Part shown: positions 41,430 through 53,636 of the stretch, piece by piece
Position numbering within the stretch: the stretch's first letter is position 1
How the letters are laid out: every line of letters begins with the position of its first letter
Program-made: the position numbers and the translations under genes
The notes under the pieces: model-generated
Told to the model about the DNA's origin: nothing
The model's input: only the letters and a program-made list of their open reading frames with translations
Database searches by the model: none
Origin: Atrichornis clamosus
Lineage: Eukaryota; Chordata; Aves; Passeriformes; Menuridae
Assembly (NCBI GenBank): GCA_013400975.1
Contig: WBMZ01010836.1
Coordinates: 1-64,000, forward strand
Reading direction: 5' to 3'
Length of the DNA: 64,000 bases

Positions 41430-44223
41430 TATCAGGTTGAACTACTTTTAGTATTTAGAGAATACAGCCTGTAAGGGTGGGGTTTTGGGGCTGAGCTAAA
41501 CTGGTGTTAAGGCTGGCTAATCTCAAGGGAGTTGTTGTGGCCTGTACCTTTGCGCTGCCAGGGGTTTCTGCTGTGCCCATTTTGTTGTCTTGGGCAATTC
41601 TGTGGTCCCTTGGTGAAACCATTTGTCCTGCGAAACTGGGGGAGAAAACCAAACCCAGAAAAAACAGGGTCCAGGCATCGAGCAATGCAGGAATATACAG
41701 GAGCAGGTACCAACTTAATACCTGTGAAATCTTGCTCAGACGTGATCTCTGTGTGGTTTTTCTTTCTCCCCAGGTGATGCTCCTTTATTGATTGAAAGTG
41801 GTTCTTTTATTTAGTTGTTGCAAAGCACTTAGTTTTCTAATGGAAATACATGGAAATATTGAAGTAAGACACATTATTTAAGTAAAGGAGGTAAGTATAG
41901 TAATTGTGATCTTCAGTACTGCCTGTTCACGAAAATAACAGAGCATTGACAGTAAAAAAGAACTACTCATTAATTTAAACACACCCTGTTTTCTAATGGC
42001 CAGTATCTGTGTCAGAGGCCTAATTAGGAGCCAAAAAGCCAGGGAGGTGCCTCTGCAGTTTCTGTGGGTATATCTGTATAGGAGGGTGAAGATCTGGAAG
42101 TTGCTGTAAAGCACCTCTTTGTGCTTCGGTGCCGTTAAGAAGGGCAGCTCATCGCTCCCAGGCAGGATTAGCAGCTCATGCGAGAGCTCTGGGAAGCCTT
42201 TATACTCCGTCCTTCCCCTGCACAGCTGTTGTTGCTCGTGTTCTCTGCACACTCAGTTTGTAAAGACACATCTGCTGCTGCAAACTCCTCTTCCCTTTGT
42301 AATCTGTAGACGGAAACATATTTGCAGGTACCCTGGCAGGGCATGTCTTGTGTGACTTCTGAAATCAGATGGGTTTGGGGAGGCAGGTAAGATTTTTTCC
42401 CCTTCAGATCAGTGTTTTCTGGACCCTGATTTTGCACAACTTTGCAACTGCTTACTTTCAGCTTGACTAGAGAGGTTAACACACATTATGTATGGCTATT
42501 TCTGACCAGGACGTAAACAATCTTTCCTTATTTGAAGTCATTCTTATGGATTATAAGAAATACTGTTTGTTTTTTACAGAGATTATTTCACACTTGATAG
42601 TGCAGTTGCCCTACTGGATCTTTTCTGTATGGAATAATTGAATGTATTTCATATTTCCAATTTTTTATACTTTTCATTTGCTCTTTAATAATACCTTACA
42701 CAAATGTGTATCACTGATATAAAAATACTACTTTGCAGTGGAAGTAAAAGAAAAACTTCTCAGAGGTTTAGTAGGTCTTACGAGACTATTTCCTCTAAAT
42801 TCCTGAAAATGTGTTTTTATGTGGTAATAATATTAATATTTTTAGGGTTCCCTCTCTCCATATTATTAGAAGCCCAGAAGGATAATACCTTAAGTATAAC
42901 TTGCCTGCAAAGCATCTCCTTATGCTGGAGTAAAAATTGTTTTCAGGAACATCTTGTAATGGTGTGATTTCCAGCAGCTGAACAATGAGAATGATGGATG
43001 TGCGTTGGAGGTTCTCTTCTGGGTTTGGCCACTAATGTGCTTTCTGGCCACAGAGTCCCTCCTGACTGAAAACTCAAAATAACTCTGTGAGCCATGGATT
43101 CTGTCCTAAATTCCTCATACCACCAACTGGTGATTTCTTTTGTGTGTGAAAGGATATTGTGTACAGGATTATTTCAGCTCTTAGTGAAAGTGTCATTGCT
43201 CCTGTGCTGGAACATGTTCAACAGTGGCTAAATAGCAAAGATTCACACAGTAAGGTAGTTAAAAGAAGGAAGCAACCAAATCCAGCTAGTTTTGCTGATT
43301 GAATTTAATGTAGATGTAGTTCGTTTCTGCCGTGTGAAGTGAATCTATTCAGAAGGATGTCCTCCTACAAAAACTTCTATGGAATTTTTAATAGCCACAA
43401 GTGGTTGCAGCATTGTTTATACATCTTGTCTGAAAGCTGGAAAATGTTCCTATAATCAAGTTTGAAAACAGGGAGCATGTAGGGGGAAAGGAAGAGAGAA
43501 TAGCCTGAGAATATCCGTTGAGAAAAATGTCCTGAGACAATCAGATTTGTTCTCAGAGATGAATGTATATTATTTTAAAGGCCAGAAGAAACACGTCTAC
43601 CCATTCTGTGTATGGGCGAGGATAAGTTTGTTTAGTTTTAAGCCTTGTGTAAATATCTTTACACTTGCAAGATGTTTCAACTACAGCAAAATTAAATTCT
43701 ATCTAATTGTTCTTTGCTTGGAATGCAAATATTGAAGACCACTAATTTGGGACTGGACACAGAAGAAGGAAGATATTTATGAAACCAAAAGGTTAGCTGA
43801 GCAATGAGAGTCAGTGAGTTGTGTTGCTTCATAAGTGGGGTTACAGAATCAGTGTTTTGTCTGCATTAGATATTGTTAGATATTTGCTTTCTGCTCATTG
43901 ATATTTTACTGTGTCCTCTAGAGACTCAACTCTTGAGTTCAGTTGAAGGGGTCAAGTGAGGTGGCTTCAGACTTTGACTGGTGACTGGCAATCGTAAGGC
44001 TAATAAGTGAAGTTAAACACAGGAGTTTTGGTTCTTATAATATCACTGAAGAGCTGGAAAAGATTTAAATTTTGCTACTGAAAAAGATGAAGGTATCATG
44101 GTTATGGACTTGGAAAGTACTAGGTTTCTCTTTTCTATTATGGGATTTGCTCCTAGTTTTTGCTAACCTGTGGGAACTTTCTTTGCAAGCTGATCTGTTG
44201 CAGTTCTTTCTCAATCTGTGAAA

Positions 44224-44268
44224 GTTTTTTTTTGTTGTTGTTTTTTTGGGTTTGTTTTTTTTTTTTGG
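44224..44268 (+). repeat. T/G-rich low-complexity tract
   Basis: Runs of T interrupted by G (GTTGTTG, GGGTTTG) over about 45 bases in CYTH3 intron 1. It is simple sequence only. Confidence 0.75.
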
Positions 44269-47200
44269 TAGCCACTAGCTCAAAAATGCTTCATATTGAG
44301 AGTTGTGGGATAATGCTCTTCTTTGGATATTGTACTTGGGCTGTCATTGCAGAATTATTTAACGAGATGACATCACAGCTGACAGACAACACACTGATTT
44401 TTGTGGTGAGCTGCAGTTTGTTTGTTTTCCCCTAATCCAGTATAGTAAACAGAACTGTATTAAAAGTGTGTCTTCCAATAAGTGTTGTTTTACAGGATGT
44501 TCATTTAAGTACATTTAGGTCAGTTACAGGAATTGAACTCTATAGGCCAAGTTGGAATACATTACATGTTTTTCTGGTTTTTTTCTATTGGTAGTAGGAG
44601 TAGTATCACAACATATATGGTGTTGGTTTTTTGGTTTTTTTCTACTTGGCCAATAATGTAATTTGTACTTTCAACAACTTTGTTTCTCATAAATAAAATA
44701 TCAGTAGGTATATTGACTTTTTATTTAGTAGTAGCTGAAGCTCTGAAGTTTTAGAAAAATGAAAGGCTCTCCCTGTAAACTAAAATATTTTCACAGAAGT
44801 GACTTGCATTAGAACATTGTCTTTATTTAAAGATTAGAAGATAGCATGAAAGCATGCTGCAGCTGTAGCTTGTTCACTGTACTGAAATGCTTTTGTTCTT
44901 TTTTAGTATTTAAATGCTCATGCTAACTCCTCCTATCCTGTCTACTTTGTGTTTAGATTGGTGAAAGACGAAAGAAAAATAGAGGTGACTCAGAGAGGAC
45001 AGCTAGAAAATTCATTTTACAGAACAAATACATAATATGTGCTCCATGAGTTCTTCTGTGTGGAGGATTATGTGAACACAGGTTTGAAAAAGAAGTGTTC
45101 TTGCTGCTAGAGGCAAAAGGGTGGCCTTGGGAGAGGCCTTGCCAGGGCAGATCATCTCTTGCCATGTACCTGCAATGTTTGCCTAGGACTGTAAAGATGT
45201 TTTAATGCACTGTTGTGTGTCGTCCTCCAGTGTTAATATTTCAAAAGCTTTAATCAAAATACAGAAATACTGTTAAAATTTGTTTTAAAACACAGAGTTG
45301 AAACAACAGGGACAGTAGACATTAAGGCACACGGCCTCCTGGAGCAGACACTTTCAGTCCCTGTAGTTCCAGGCTGTAATGCCACATGTAGTCTCTTCAG
45401 AACTCTTTTTTTTGGTGCATTCTCGCACTAATGTGTTTTCTGCAGCAGAAACAGCAGCACTGGAGAAGGGAGACAGTGATGATAGAAACCAGTAGAAGGA
45501 TGAGAATAAGGCAAACATCTTCAGTATCACACAGAGACCAGTTTGTGTGACTGCAGGAGAGTGCATGTGAGTGATCCTGGCCAGTCAGTCATCCCTCTCC
45601 GTGCTGATAGTGTGAGGGGAAGGAAAATAATGTCTATACCAATAGTTTCTAGAAATTGAGCAGTACTGTAACTCCCACTCAGTTATATCCTGACTCTTCT
45701 ATTCTTGTCAAAAGACACTGAAATCTTTTGGCTCTGATATTTAAATACCATTCTTTAAAGATGTTGCATTAATATCCAGTTTTATCTAAGTGCTCTCCAA
45801 GTGCAGAATCTTCTTTTCCAGCAGACTTCTTGTCTTGTATCTGGCAGATAAATCCTTGATGTTATTTCCTAATGCAAAAGGTAGACTGACTACATTTAGC
45901 TTACTTCCTTTTTGTCTAACAGCATCATTAATTATACTGTGAGGGTTGTCTCTGCTGTGGCTGTGATCAGAGGAGAGGAAAACACAGCAGACAGTATTTG
46001 GGTGCTGTAGGAAAACACTGAGGTGTTTGATTTATCTTTTTTCATGGATTGCTTGAGCATAGAAAACACAATTTGTGTTGATTCAAAAAATACAATTTCA
46101 CTTGTTCTAGATATTCCAAACCTGTCCCAAGGAGTGTTCACTGCATGGTAGAGTAAGGGAGAAGAACCTGCAATACCACTCACTGGTGTGCAGCTTTGGG
46201 AAGGGTTTGTGGTAGTGGCTAATCCAGAGATTTTATAACTAAATTTGAAGGAAAAACAACACCATCTACAAGTTTTAAATATTTAATGCTTAAGGATGAT
46301 TTTCTGTTTGAGTTTTGATTAGTATTTCCAGTTGCCAGCGAAGGTGAGAGTTACCAAAAAGTCTTGTTGGCAAAAAGTTAAAAAATTAAGATCTCTTACT
46401 AATACTGGTACTGTAAAACTTCAATACAATTTCGTCCACAATACTACAGAAATGCTTTGAGGATATCAGAATATGTTTCCTAGCTAAGAGAGTGATTATA
46501 TATGGTTTGCCTTTTTTATAATCAGCATTGGGTAACAGTATTAAGTAGTTGTCAGTCCTCAGTTAACTAGTTGGAGTATTTGTGGGGTGTGTATGTACAT
46601 ACTGTGCGTATAGTCATTAAACCTCTTGAGCTTTGTTTTAGGATCTTAGGATATATATGTAAGACAAAGATGTGATGTAGGCACATGTATTTATAAGGTT
46701 TGACGTGAAAATAATCTTACCATTACTTGCATGCAAAGAATTTTTAGGAGTGGGTGGATTTCTGATGAGATGAAGAGAAAAAGCAGGTAAACATATTGAA
46801 GTCTGGTATTTGTTCAACAGAAGACTGTCATTTCCTAAACTGAAAGTAATTTAATCATGGTTGTATCTGGAGTAGTCAAATGAAATCATTTGCCATAATT
46901 ACTTCATGTCTAACAAGGTCTGTCGCCATTTAGATTTAGTTATGATTTGGATCCTAAAAGAAAAGGAGCTTAACCACTGGATGTTGAAATAATCAATATA
47001 TTTCATTATTAGGGTTTGAACAGAGGCTGTTGCAAATGTGTGTTTAAAACTCTCCTCTCAAGCTGAACTTCTTTTTGTAATCCTCTTACTACAGTCTGTT
47101 ATATGTATATAGGACATAAAGCAGTGGCTTTGGCCATCCCAAATGACTACATTTGTTGTGTGTTGCTGTTACATACCTTACTAATTATTTTTGTTGTTCC

Positions 47201-48275
47201 ATTTTACTGAGCTGGAAGGAAAAGCTGTTCTATAATTAAGGAGCTTTTCCAAGAAAGTGGGTAGCATTAAAACTGTTATTATAGGATCATTGCACAGGAG
47301 GTGAATATTTGTGGTTGGTGTCTAGTGCTGTACAAATGAGCAGGAGTAACCTCTGTCCAAAGAAGTTTCTTGCTGGGGAACATTTGATTATTCAAGAAAA
47401 GCAAAGGGTTTGTGCAAATAATTTTTGGGGTTTGCTGGTTGTCAGGTAGAGATGACAGGGTAAGAGTGGGGTGAGTGACAGGATACATTTGCATCCTTGG
47501 TTGCAGCTAATTTTTGTCAATGGGGTAATATATTTGATTTAGCATAGCCAAGGAGTGACCTAAAATTTACTTAAATACCACAGACTCACTTAAATGATGC
47601 TATGCAAAAGCCTTGTTTGTGATACATTGTGTTAGACAACTGATTCTGCTGCTGTATTTGTTTGTATATTGACTACTGGAAGGCTTTTGGTGTTATGGGT
47701 GTTCTTTGGGTTGTGCTTACCTGCATCTCTCTCTGCAAAGCAACCAAATGAAGGGGCACTGCTGGGGTTAGATGGTACCTGAAGTCAGCACCAGGATACA
47801 CATCTTGTGTATAGCATTGGCTATTCCTTGGCTTTTTTCCTCTGGAAGATAGTAAGTCTTCTGAATCATAATTAATTTTCATGAATTTTGGTACGTTACT
47901 GATATGATAGGAATTATATCAGACTTGAATTTGGCAATTAAGCTGTAGAGCCAAATCTTACCCACATTGTATGATAACAAGATTCCTTTCATTGTCTGTC
48001 TTTCTTGTGAAAGATAGGTTCTGTCCATATTCATTCAGGTACCTTACTTAGGACTTTTATAAAGCAGACTACAAATACGTTAAATTTAGGTTTTATTTGT
48101 GTTGTTTATTTTTATTTGTTTTGTTGGGGTTTTTTTCCCTGAAAATGATCCCAGCTAAAAAAAAAGTCCTGATGTTTCATGTAAACTTACTTTTCTTACT
48201 CAGTTTATTAAGTTTTCTGCAATGATGAGGTATGTTTGCAAATGCTAAAAAATGGTACATTTTGCTCTATTCCAG

Positions 48276-48358
48276 TGCCTGATGATCTCTCCATGGAAGA
48301 AAGAGAAGAGCTTTTGAATATTCGTCGCAGGAAAAAAGAACTGATTGATGATATTGAG
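48276..48358 (+). CDS. CYTH3: Cytohesin-3, coding exon 2 (coiled coil start)
   Basis: Completes Val11 and encodes 27 codons, including PDDLSMEEREELLNIRRRKK, up to a phase-0 donor GTAATT. It is the N-terminal half of the cytohesin coiled coil, which mediates dimerisation and binding to scaffold proteins such as GRASP/tamalin and CYTIP. The match to mammalian CYTH3 is near complete. Confidence 0.97.
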
Positions 48359-48881
48359 GTAATTAGTTTACTGTAAAGGTCCTTAGAAGACTGCTTCAGT
48401 AGATTAAGTTACAGTAAACTGCAGACCTAGATATGAATTTCAGGTAATGGTTTTAAAAGCATATAAATGACTTAAGCTAAATACTACTAATAGTGAATAG
48501 GATTTATGCATCATATGTGTGCTTTTAAAAATGTTGTCTTCTGAATCTGATTTGTGTAGTCAAAAACTCATTAAACAACAGATTTGCATCCACGGTAGAA
48601 GTGAGTGAGAAATGTGAGTAAAGAAATTTTATGTAATTGATAATGGCAGTTTGGTCTCGGTGCTCTGACACGAGCACACACTGGGAGTGCAGATCGATGT
48701 GTTTAACAGTCATTCAGTTGTGGTAAAATCTTTACATATCTAAGGAAGCCTTAAGATTGTTCACTTTTCTTCAGGTAACTAGCAAATACTAGAAAATAAA
48801 ACCTAATTGATTGCATATGATAGATGATTTCAAAAGATGTTTTATTGTAGGTTAATGTATTGTCCTTCCTTCTTTCGACAG
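48359..48881 (+). other. CYTH3: CYTH3 intron 2
   Basis: 523 bases, GTAATT to TTTCGACAG. Nothing else is seen in it. Confidence 0.9.
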
Positions 48882-48946
48882 AGATTAAAATTTGAAATTG
48901 CTGAGGTTATGACTGAAATTGATAATCTGACTAGTGTAGAAGAAAG
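48882..48946 (+). CDS. CYTH3: Cytohesin-3, coding exon 3 (coiled coil end)
   Basis: Encodes RLKFEIAEVMTEIDNLTSVEE and two bases of the following Ser codon, then the donor GTAAGT. It is the C-terminal half of the coiled coil, with heptad-spaced Leu, Ile and Val residues. Confidence 0.97.
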
Positions 48947-49377
48947 GTAAGTAATGCCAACATATGGATGTGATTCAGTAAGACCTTGGAACAGGTCTTC
49001 CAGGAATAGGAAATAAAAAGAGCTTTCTCATGCTAAACAAACATTGGATCGCCTTTATTTAGTCTGTTCTAAGGTCTCTAGAGCATGACTTTATGCCATA
49101 TAGGCATGTACTTTGTTTGGATAGAGAATATGTTGGATAGAGTGTAACATTTTAGGCTGTCCAGTTGATAAAGATACGGGTCTCTGAAGCTGCAATCACT
49201 TGAAGGAATTGAAAATAGTAACTTAATTTTCCCCATTTAAAAAAGTTAATGTTTTGTTTTTGTGATAGAAAATACAGAGTAGCCAAAATAAAAATTCAAA
49301 GCTTATGCAGAAATTTTTGTTTTTGTAAAAGCGCAACTAATAACTGTTTGTTGTTTCTTCTTTTTCTCCATATGTAG
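48947..49377 (+). other. CYTH3: CYTH3 intron 3
   Basis: 431 bases, GTAAGT to a strong pyrimidine-rich acceptor ending in TATGTAG. Nothing else is seen in it. Confidence 0.9.
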
Positions 49378-49444
49378 CAAAACTACACAAAGAAATAAGC
49401 AAATAGCCATGGGAAGGAAGAAATTCAATATGGACCCTAAGAAG
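49378..49444 (+). CDS. CYTH3: Cytohesin-3, coding exon 4 (coiled coil to Sec7 linker)
   Basis: Completes Ser60 and encodes 22 codons, KTTQRNKQIAMGRKKFNMDP and KK, with a phase-0 donor GTACAG. The basic RNKQIAMGRKKFNMDPKKG segment is the conserved entry to the Sec7 domain. Confidence 0.97.
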
Positions 49445-52400
49445 GTACAGAATTCTTATTTCCACTTGGCAGGAATCAAGTTTTTGCTTGTAGTACGATC
49501 TGTGACAAATTTATGTTTTCTCAAGAAACATTTTTGATAATGTAAGTTCACAGGCCTTATTTGCATGTCCTGTAATGCACTGAGCAGAGGATTAAATTGG
49601 AGGCAGTCATCAGGTCATTTGCCAGTCGTGTGCTTTCTTCCCTTAAGCAAACCTTTGATAATAGAGGTTACTTATCAACAATCAAATATGCCAGGTATTG
49701 ATTGACCTGGTTTGCTTTGTACCTGATAAAGGCGTTCTATGTTGACATGTCATTATTCAAAAAAAATTGGTGAGACCATACTTGTTTTTCTTTAATGCTC
49801 CCCTGTTTTTATCTTTCAAAATACCTTTACCATGTTCTTTAATTTATTCCCATGCAGACTTTTATATTTGGGTATGTAAATTCTGTTTGTGAAAAAGGCA
49901 TGTATGAACAACTGTATGTTTGTGTATGTATATGCATATGTACCCATCTGACTTGTACAAACTTGGTTAGCAGTTTCAAGAAGTCTGCTCTGCATTTAGC
50001 CAAGAAGTAATGTAGTTCATTTTTCTGGAGTTGCCTCTATGTTTCTTAAATAGTTGTTAATTTTCTGGAAAATTCAGGGACCTGCACGTTCTCTTACAGA
50101 CCTCCCTGCAAAATGTAAAAGAGCTTCTTTGACATATTTGACCTTTAACCTTTGCTTTTCAATTTTCATTTTCCTTGCTTAGTTTTACTGTCTTCTATTG
50201 TTTGTAATTGAGATTCCATTTTGAATTTGTGAAGAGTATTCTTTAAGGTCTTTTTGGAAATCATTGAGCATTTGTTTTTCTGTGTTCATGATGCATTTTC
50301 TTCCCAATTGTATTGAATTCAGTTACATTTTGGTGGCTTTTCTGAAGTGTTCCAAGTACAGTGATGACTTCTGTTCTTCAGGCTGTTTTCAGTTTGCCAG
50401 AAACTCTCAAGTACAAGAACTCTTTCTAAATGGCTGACCATGTCTTTTATTTTTCCATTTTGGTGACTGCCTAACTTCTGTTCTGTTGAGGGCAGGACAC
50501 CCCCAAATATCCTGATAGTTTCCTGTTGCCCTCCAGCTCTTTCATGTCCTAGAAGTTTGTGGCAAAGTCACACGATGATGTCAGATGCTTTCATTCCAGT
50601 GTCAACTCTTTTTTGTTACTGTTCTTGCTGGATGAAATGAGTTCTATAAATAGATGGTGTGGCTACATTGCTACTGTAACATAATTTAAATGTGGTAAAC
50701 AGACTTAGAGTAGTAATTTCTTAATAATGCCTGAGATCAGCAGTGGCTGCAGTAGCTGTCTGTTCTAAAGCTGGGTCAATCGTGTTGTTTGCAGCTGTTT
50801 CTTTAAGTTACAGACAGCTAAAATATACATCCTTCTAATTTGGGAAAACTTCCTTGGGTTATTGGGAAAAGCACATTTTTCATTCATAAACAGGAGGGAA
50901 GATGGTCTCTGGAATTAGGAATGCCAAAGAACTGGGGTAATCATACTTGGGTTGAATCTACCAAGTTTCCTCCTTTAAAACCAGGTAACAGAGGTCTTAA
51001 GTTTTTGTATTAGCAGGAACACAGCGAGGTAATTTTATTTTACCACTTCTGTTTGGAGCTCTTTACGCGTTCTAGTGTGTATGTAGAGCAATTCTCCCTT
51101 GCCCCCTCTGAAAATAGCTGTGTTTAATGCACTTCCATGATGTAATACAACGTGCCTTGGTGTTTGGATTTGGTGAGGTCATGTCAGAAGGGCTGTGACG
51201 GTAAAGTTTGTAAAACACTTCAAGAATCCCTATGCAGAGACATAAAGTTGTGCTTGAAATTTGCAGTGCTGAAGTCAGTACTGCCTTCATTGGGCCCAGG
51301 GAATGAATTCTGTTTGACAAAGGCAGTGTTTAAATAACTGCAAAATTTGTAATTGAGTTACTGTAAAAGCGATGAAATTCAAAGCAGATTTCGTTGCAGT
51401 GACTTAAAAAAAAACTATGCAATATTTGTTGTGAATATTGAATATGTCTGTAGCCACGAGTTTTGTGTGGGGAACTTAAACTAGTACAGCTGTCATCTGT
51501 CTCTTGTCAGTCTACAGAAAGAAAATTTGCATCAAGACAAAAGATAGCGTAGGAGGTGGTGGGGGTTTGCCTGGCCTATTTTACCATTTATTCCAGACGC
51601 TGAAGTTGTTGTCCCAGACAAATTCCTTTTCCTGTCTGTTTGATTTCTGGTTCTTTAACTTCCTAAGAAAAATTAAAAAGAAAAAATCCTGGAAAAGGAA
51701 AATTAAATTGATTTTGGCAGTATGTTAAAATACCTGCTTCTGTGCACAGAAATTTGTTTTCCGTGTTTCTGGTCATGTCCTTTATCAGTAACTTGTAGAA
51801 CTTAAAAAACCTATTCAGATCAGTCTATTTATACTAAGCACGAATAATATGGTCCAGGTGTTGAATAAGGGAATCTGCTGTTTCTGGTGTTAGAGGAAAG
51901 GTTCTCTGTTGGTTGTCAGAGATGAGAGCTTTTTGGATAACTTTGTATGGGGAAAAGCACTATATTTTGTAGCCAAATATAGTACAAATAAGCTTTGAAT
52001 GGATCAATTTTGAGGAAAGTTCAATTATTTTTTGCTTCAAGATATAAGGGATATATTATTTGCAAAGAAATCATGTCTTTTGTGAAATAACTTACAAAAT
52101 ATTAAGTTGTCAGTCAGGGTACCAGCCTGGCACCAAAAGTTTTCAGATGATGATAAAATTGTTTTGAGAGAATTGCATTCCAGACTTTCCAAGGAAAGCT
52201 TCAAGCTTTATAACATCACAGTTCACTTTCTTTATTAAATTAGGTCAGAAAAAATGACCTTTTTTGTCAGACCGCTAATCATTTAATTGTTAAAAACTAG
52301 AATTAACCAAACAGAAGGATAACTTTCTTGAATGTTACTAGAGGGCCACCTATGCTACATGAAAAAAAAATGGAATTTTTTCAGTTGTAATGAAATAAAT

Positions 52401-53517
52401 AATATTTCACTTGCAGAAATTGAAAAACTAATATTTCTGAAATTCTGAAATATTCTAGTAGAGCATATTAGTAATAATTCATTAACCTCTTTCGTACATA
52501 TTTGAAATCCAAGGCATTAAGATTACTTACAGTTTCCGTTTCTACTTTTCACTAGCTTCTTGTTACAGTTTGAAGAAAGCAGCAATAGCAACATCTTTGT
52601 TGGGGTCAGTGGGGTGTAAAGAAGATGGTTAGCTCTGCATGACCTGCTCAGTGTTGGAACAACATCCCTTCCATCCTTTACATAATCTCTGTGTAACTCA
52701 GTCTCCTTTCTCTACCGCTTTGCAGAAAGGTCTCTGGGCTTCCCTAGAGTGTGCCAGTTATAGGGCAGTAATTTGTGGAGGCATAGGAATCCCAGGGCTT
52801 GATCAAGTACCCTCTGAGGGACAGGGTAAGACTCTCCTTCTGCCTTTGGTAGAAGCTTTGGTAGAGGGCTGGCTGGTAGAGGGCCCTTTGTGACTGGTGT
52901 AGCTCAAGTCCTTTGTGAATAGTTTAGTTCCAGCACAGCCAGAATTCACTGATAATCCCAGTGTCAGCAAACACTCTTTTAAACTGGTTTCAGTATCTTC
53001 AGCTGTGACTTCTGCTGCAAGTAGTGGCTTGATGTGTTGGGTTGCAGTTTGTAGATTTTAACAGATGCTTTATTTTGTGTCGTGGTGGTAATTAAGTTGT
53101 TTCTACGTACCTCTTCATTATATGATTTTGCAGATTACAGCTCTGCAGACGTTTATTTTTGCAATGTTGGGAACAGGCCAGCTCACACATTAACTCTAAA
53201 GAGCAACATGGAATCATTATTCAATTAATATTTGATCTTTGTATGGTTGAGAGATTCAAACTGCCACCTAGTACTTCTAGCCTTAAAAATGTGTTCTCAT
53301 TTTCATCTTCAAACCACTACTAAATACTCCTTATCTAACTGAAAAACATTTGTTTACCATTTTATTAAAAAAAAAATCTGTAGGTTAATGTAATTCTTAA
53401 TGTGCTCTTAATATGTCTGTGTCAGTGTATTAATACCAAATGTTATGAGTGGTATTTACATAAATGCTTGTGGAAGAAAACATCACATTCCTTTTCCTCT
53501 GGAATTGCTCTTCCTAG
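49445..53517 (+). other. CYTH3: CYTH3 intron 4
   Basis: 4.1 kb, GTACAG to CTCTTCCTAG. AT-rich; the open frames in it are short with no recognisable family, and no repeat family could be named. Confidence 0.85.
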
Positions 53518-53636
53518 GGAATACAGTTTCTGATAGAAAATGACCTCCTGCAGAACACGGCAGAAGACATTGCACAGTTCCTTTATAAAGGAGAAGGATT
53601 GAATAAAACGGTAATTGGAGATTACCTCGGTGAAAG
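53518..53636 (+). CDS. CYTH3: Cytohesin-3, coding exon 5 (Sec7 domain)
   Basis: Encodes 39 codons and two bases, from [12 protein letters not shown] to [17 protein letters not shown], with the donor GTAAAG. This is the first helices of the Sec7 ARF-exchange domain. The short NTAEDI stretch differs from SSPEDV in mammalian CYTH3; the rest is as expected. Confidence 0.97.

Larger units (their letters stand above)
23070..48275 (+). other. CYTH3: CYTH3 intron 1 (25.2 kb)
   Basis: Runs from GTGAGT to a TCTATTCCAG acceptor. It holds the CR1 tail, the inverted-repeat set near 38923, a T/G tract at 44224 and the unexplained small ORF at 41326. A 20-base word recurs at 30443 and 34089. No other independent gene is apparent; the remaining open frames are short and without motifs. 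Long first introns of this kind often hold enhancers, but none can be named from sequence. Confidence 0.85.
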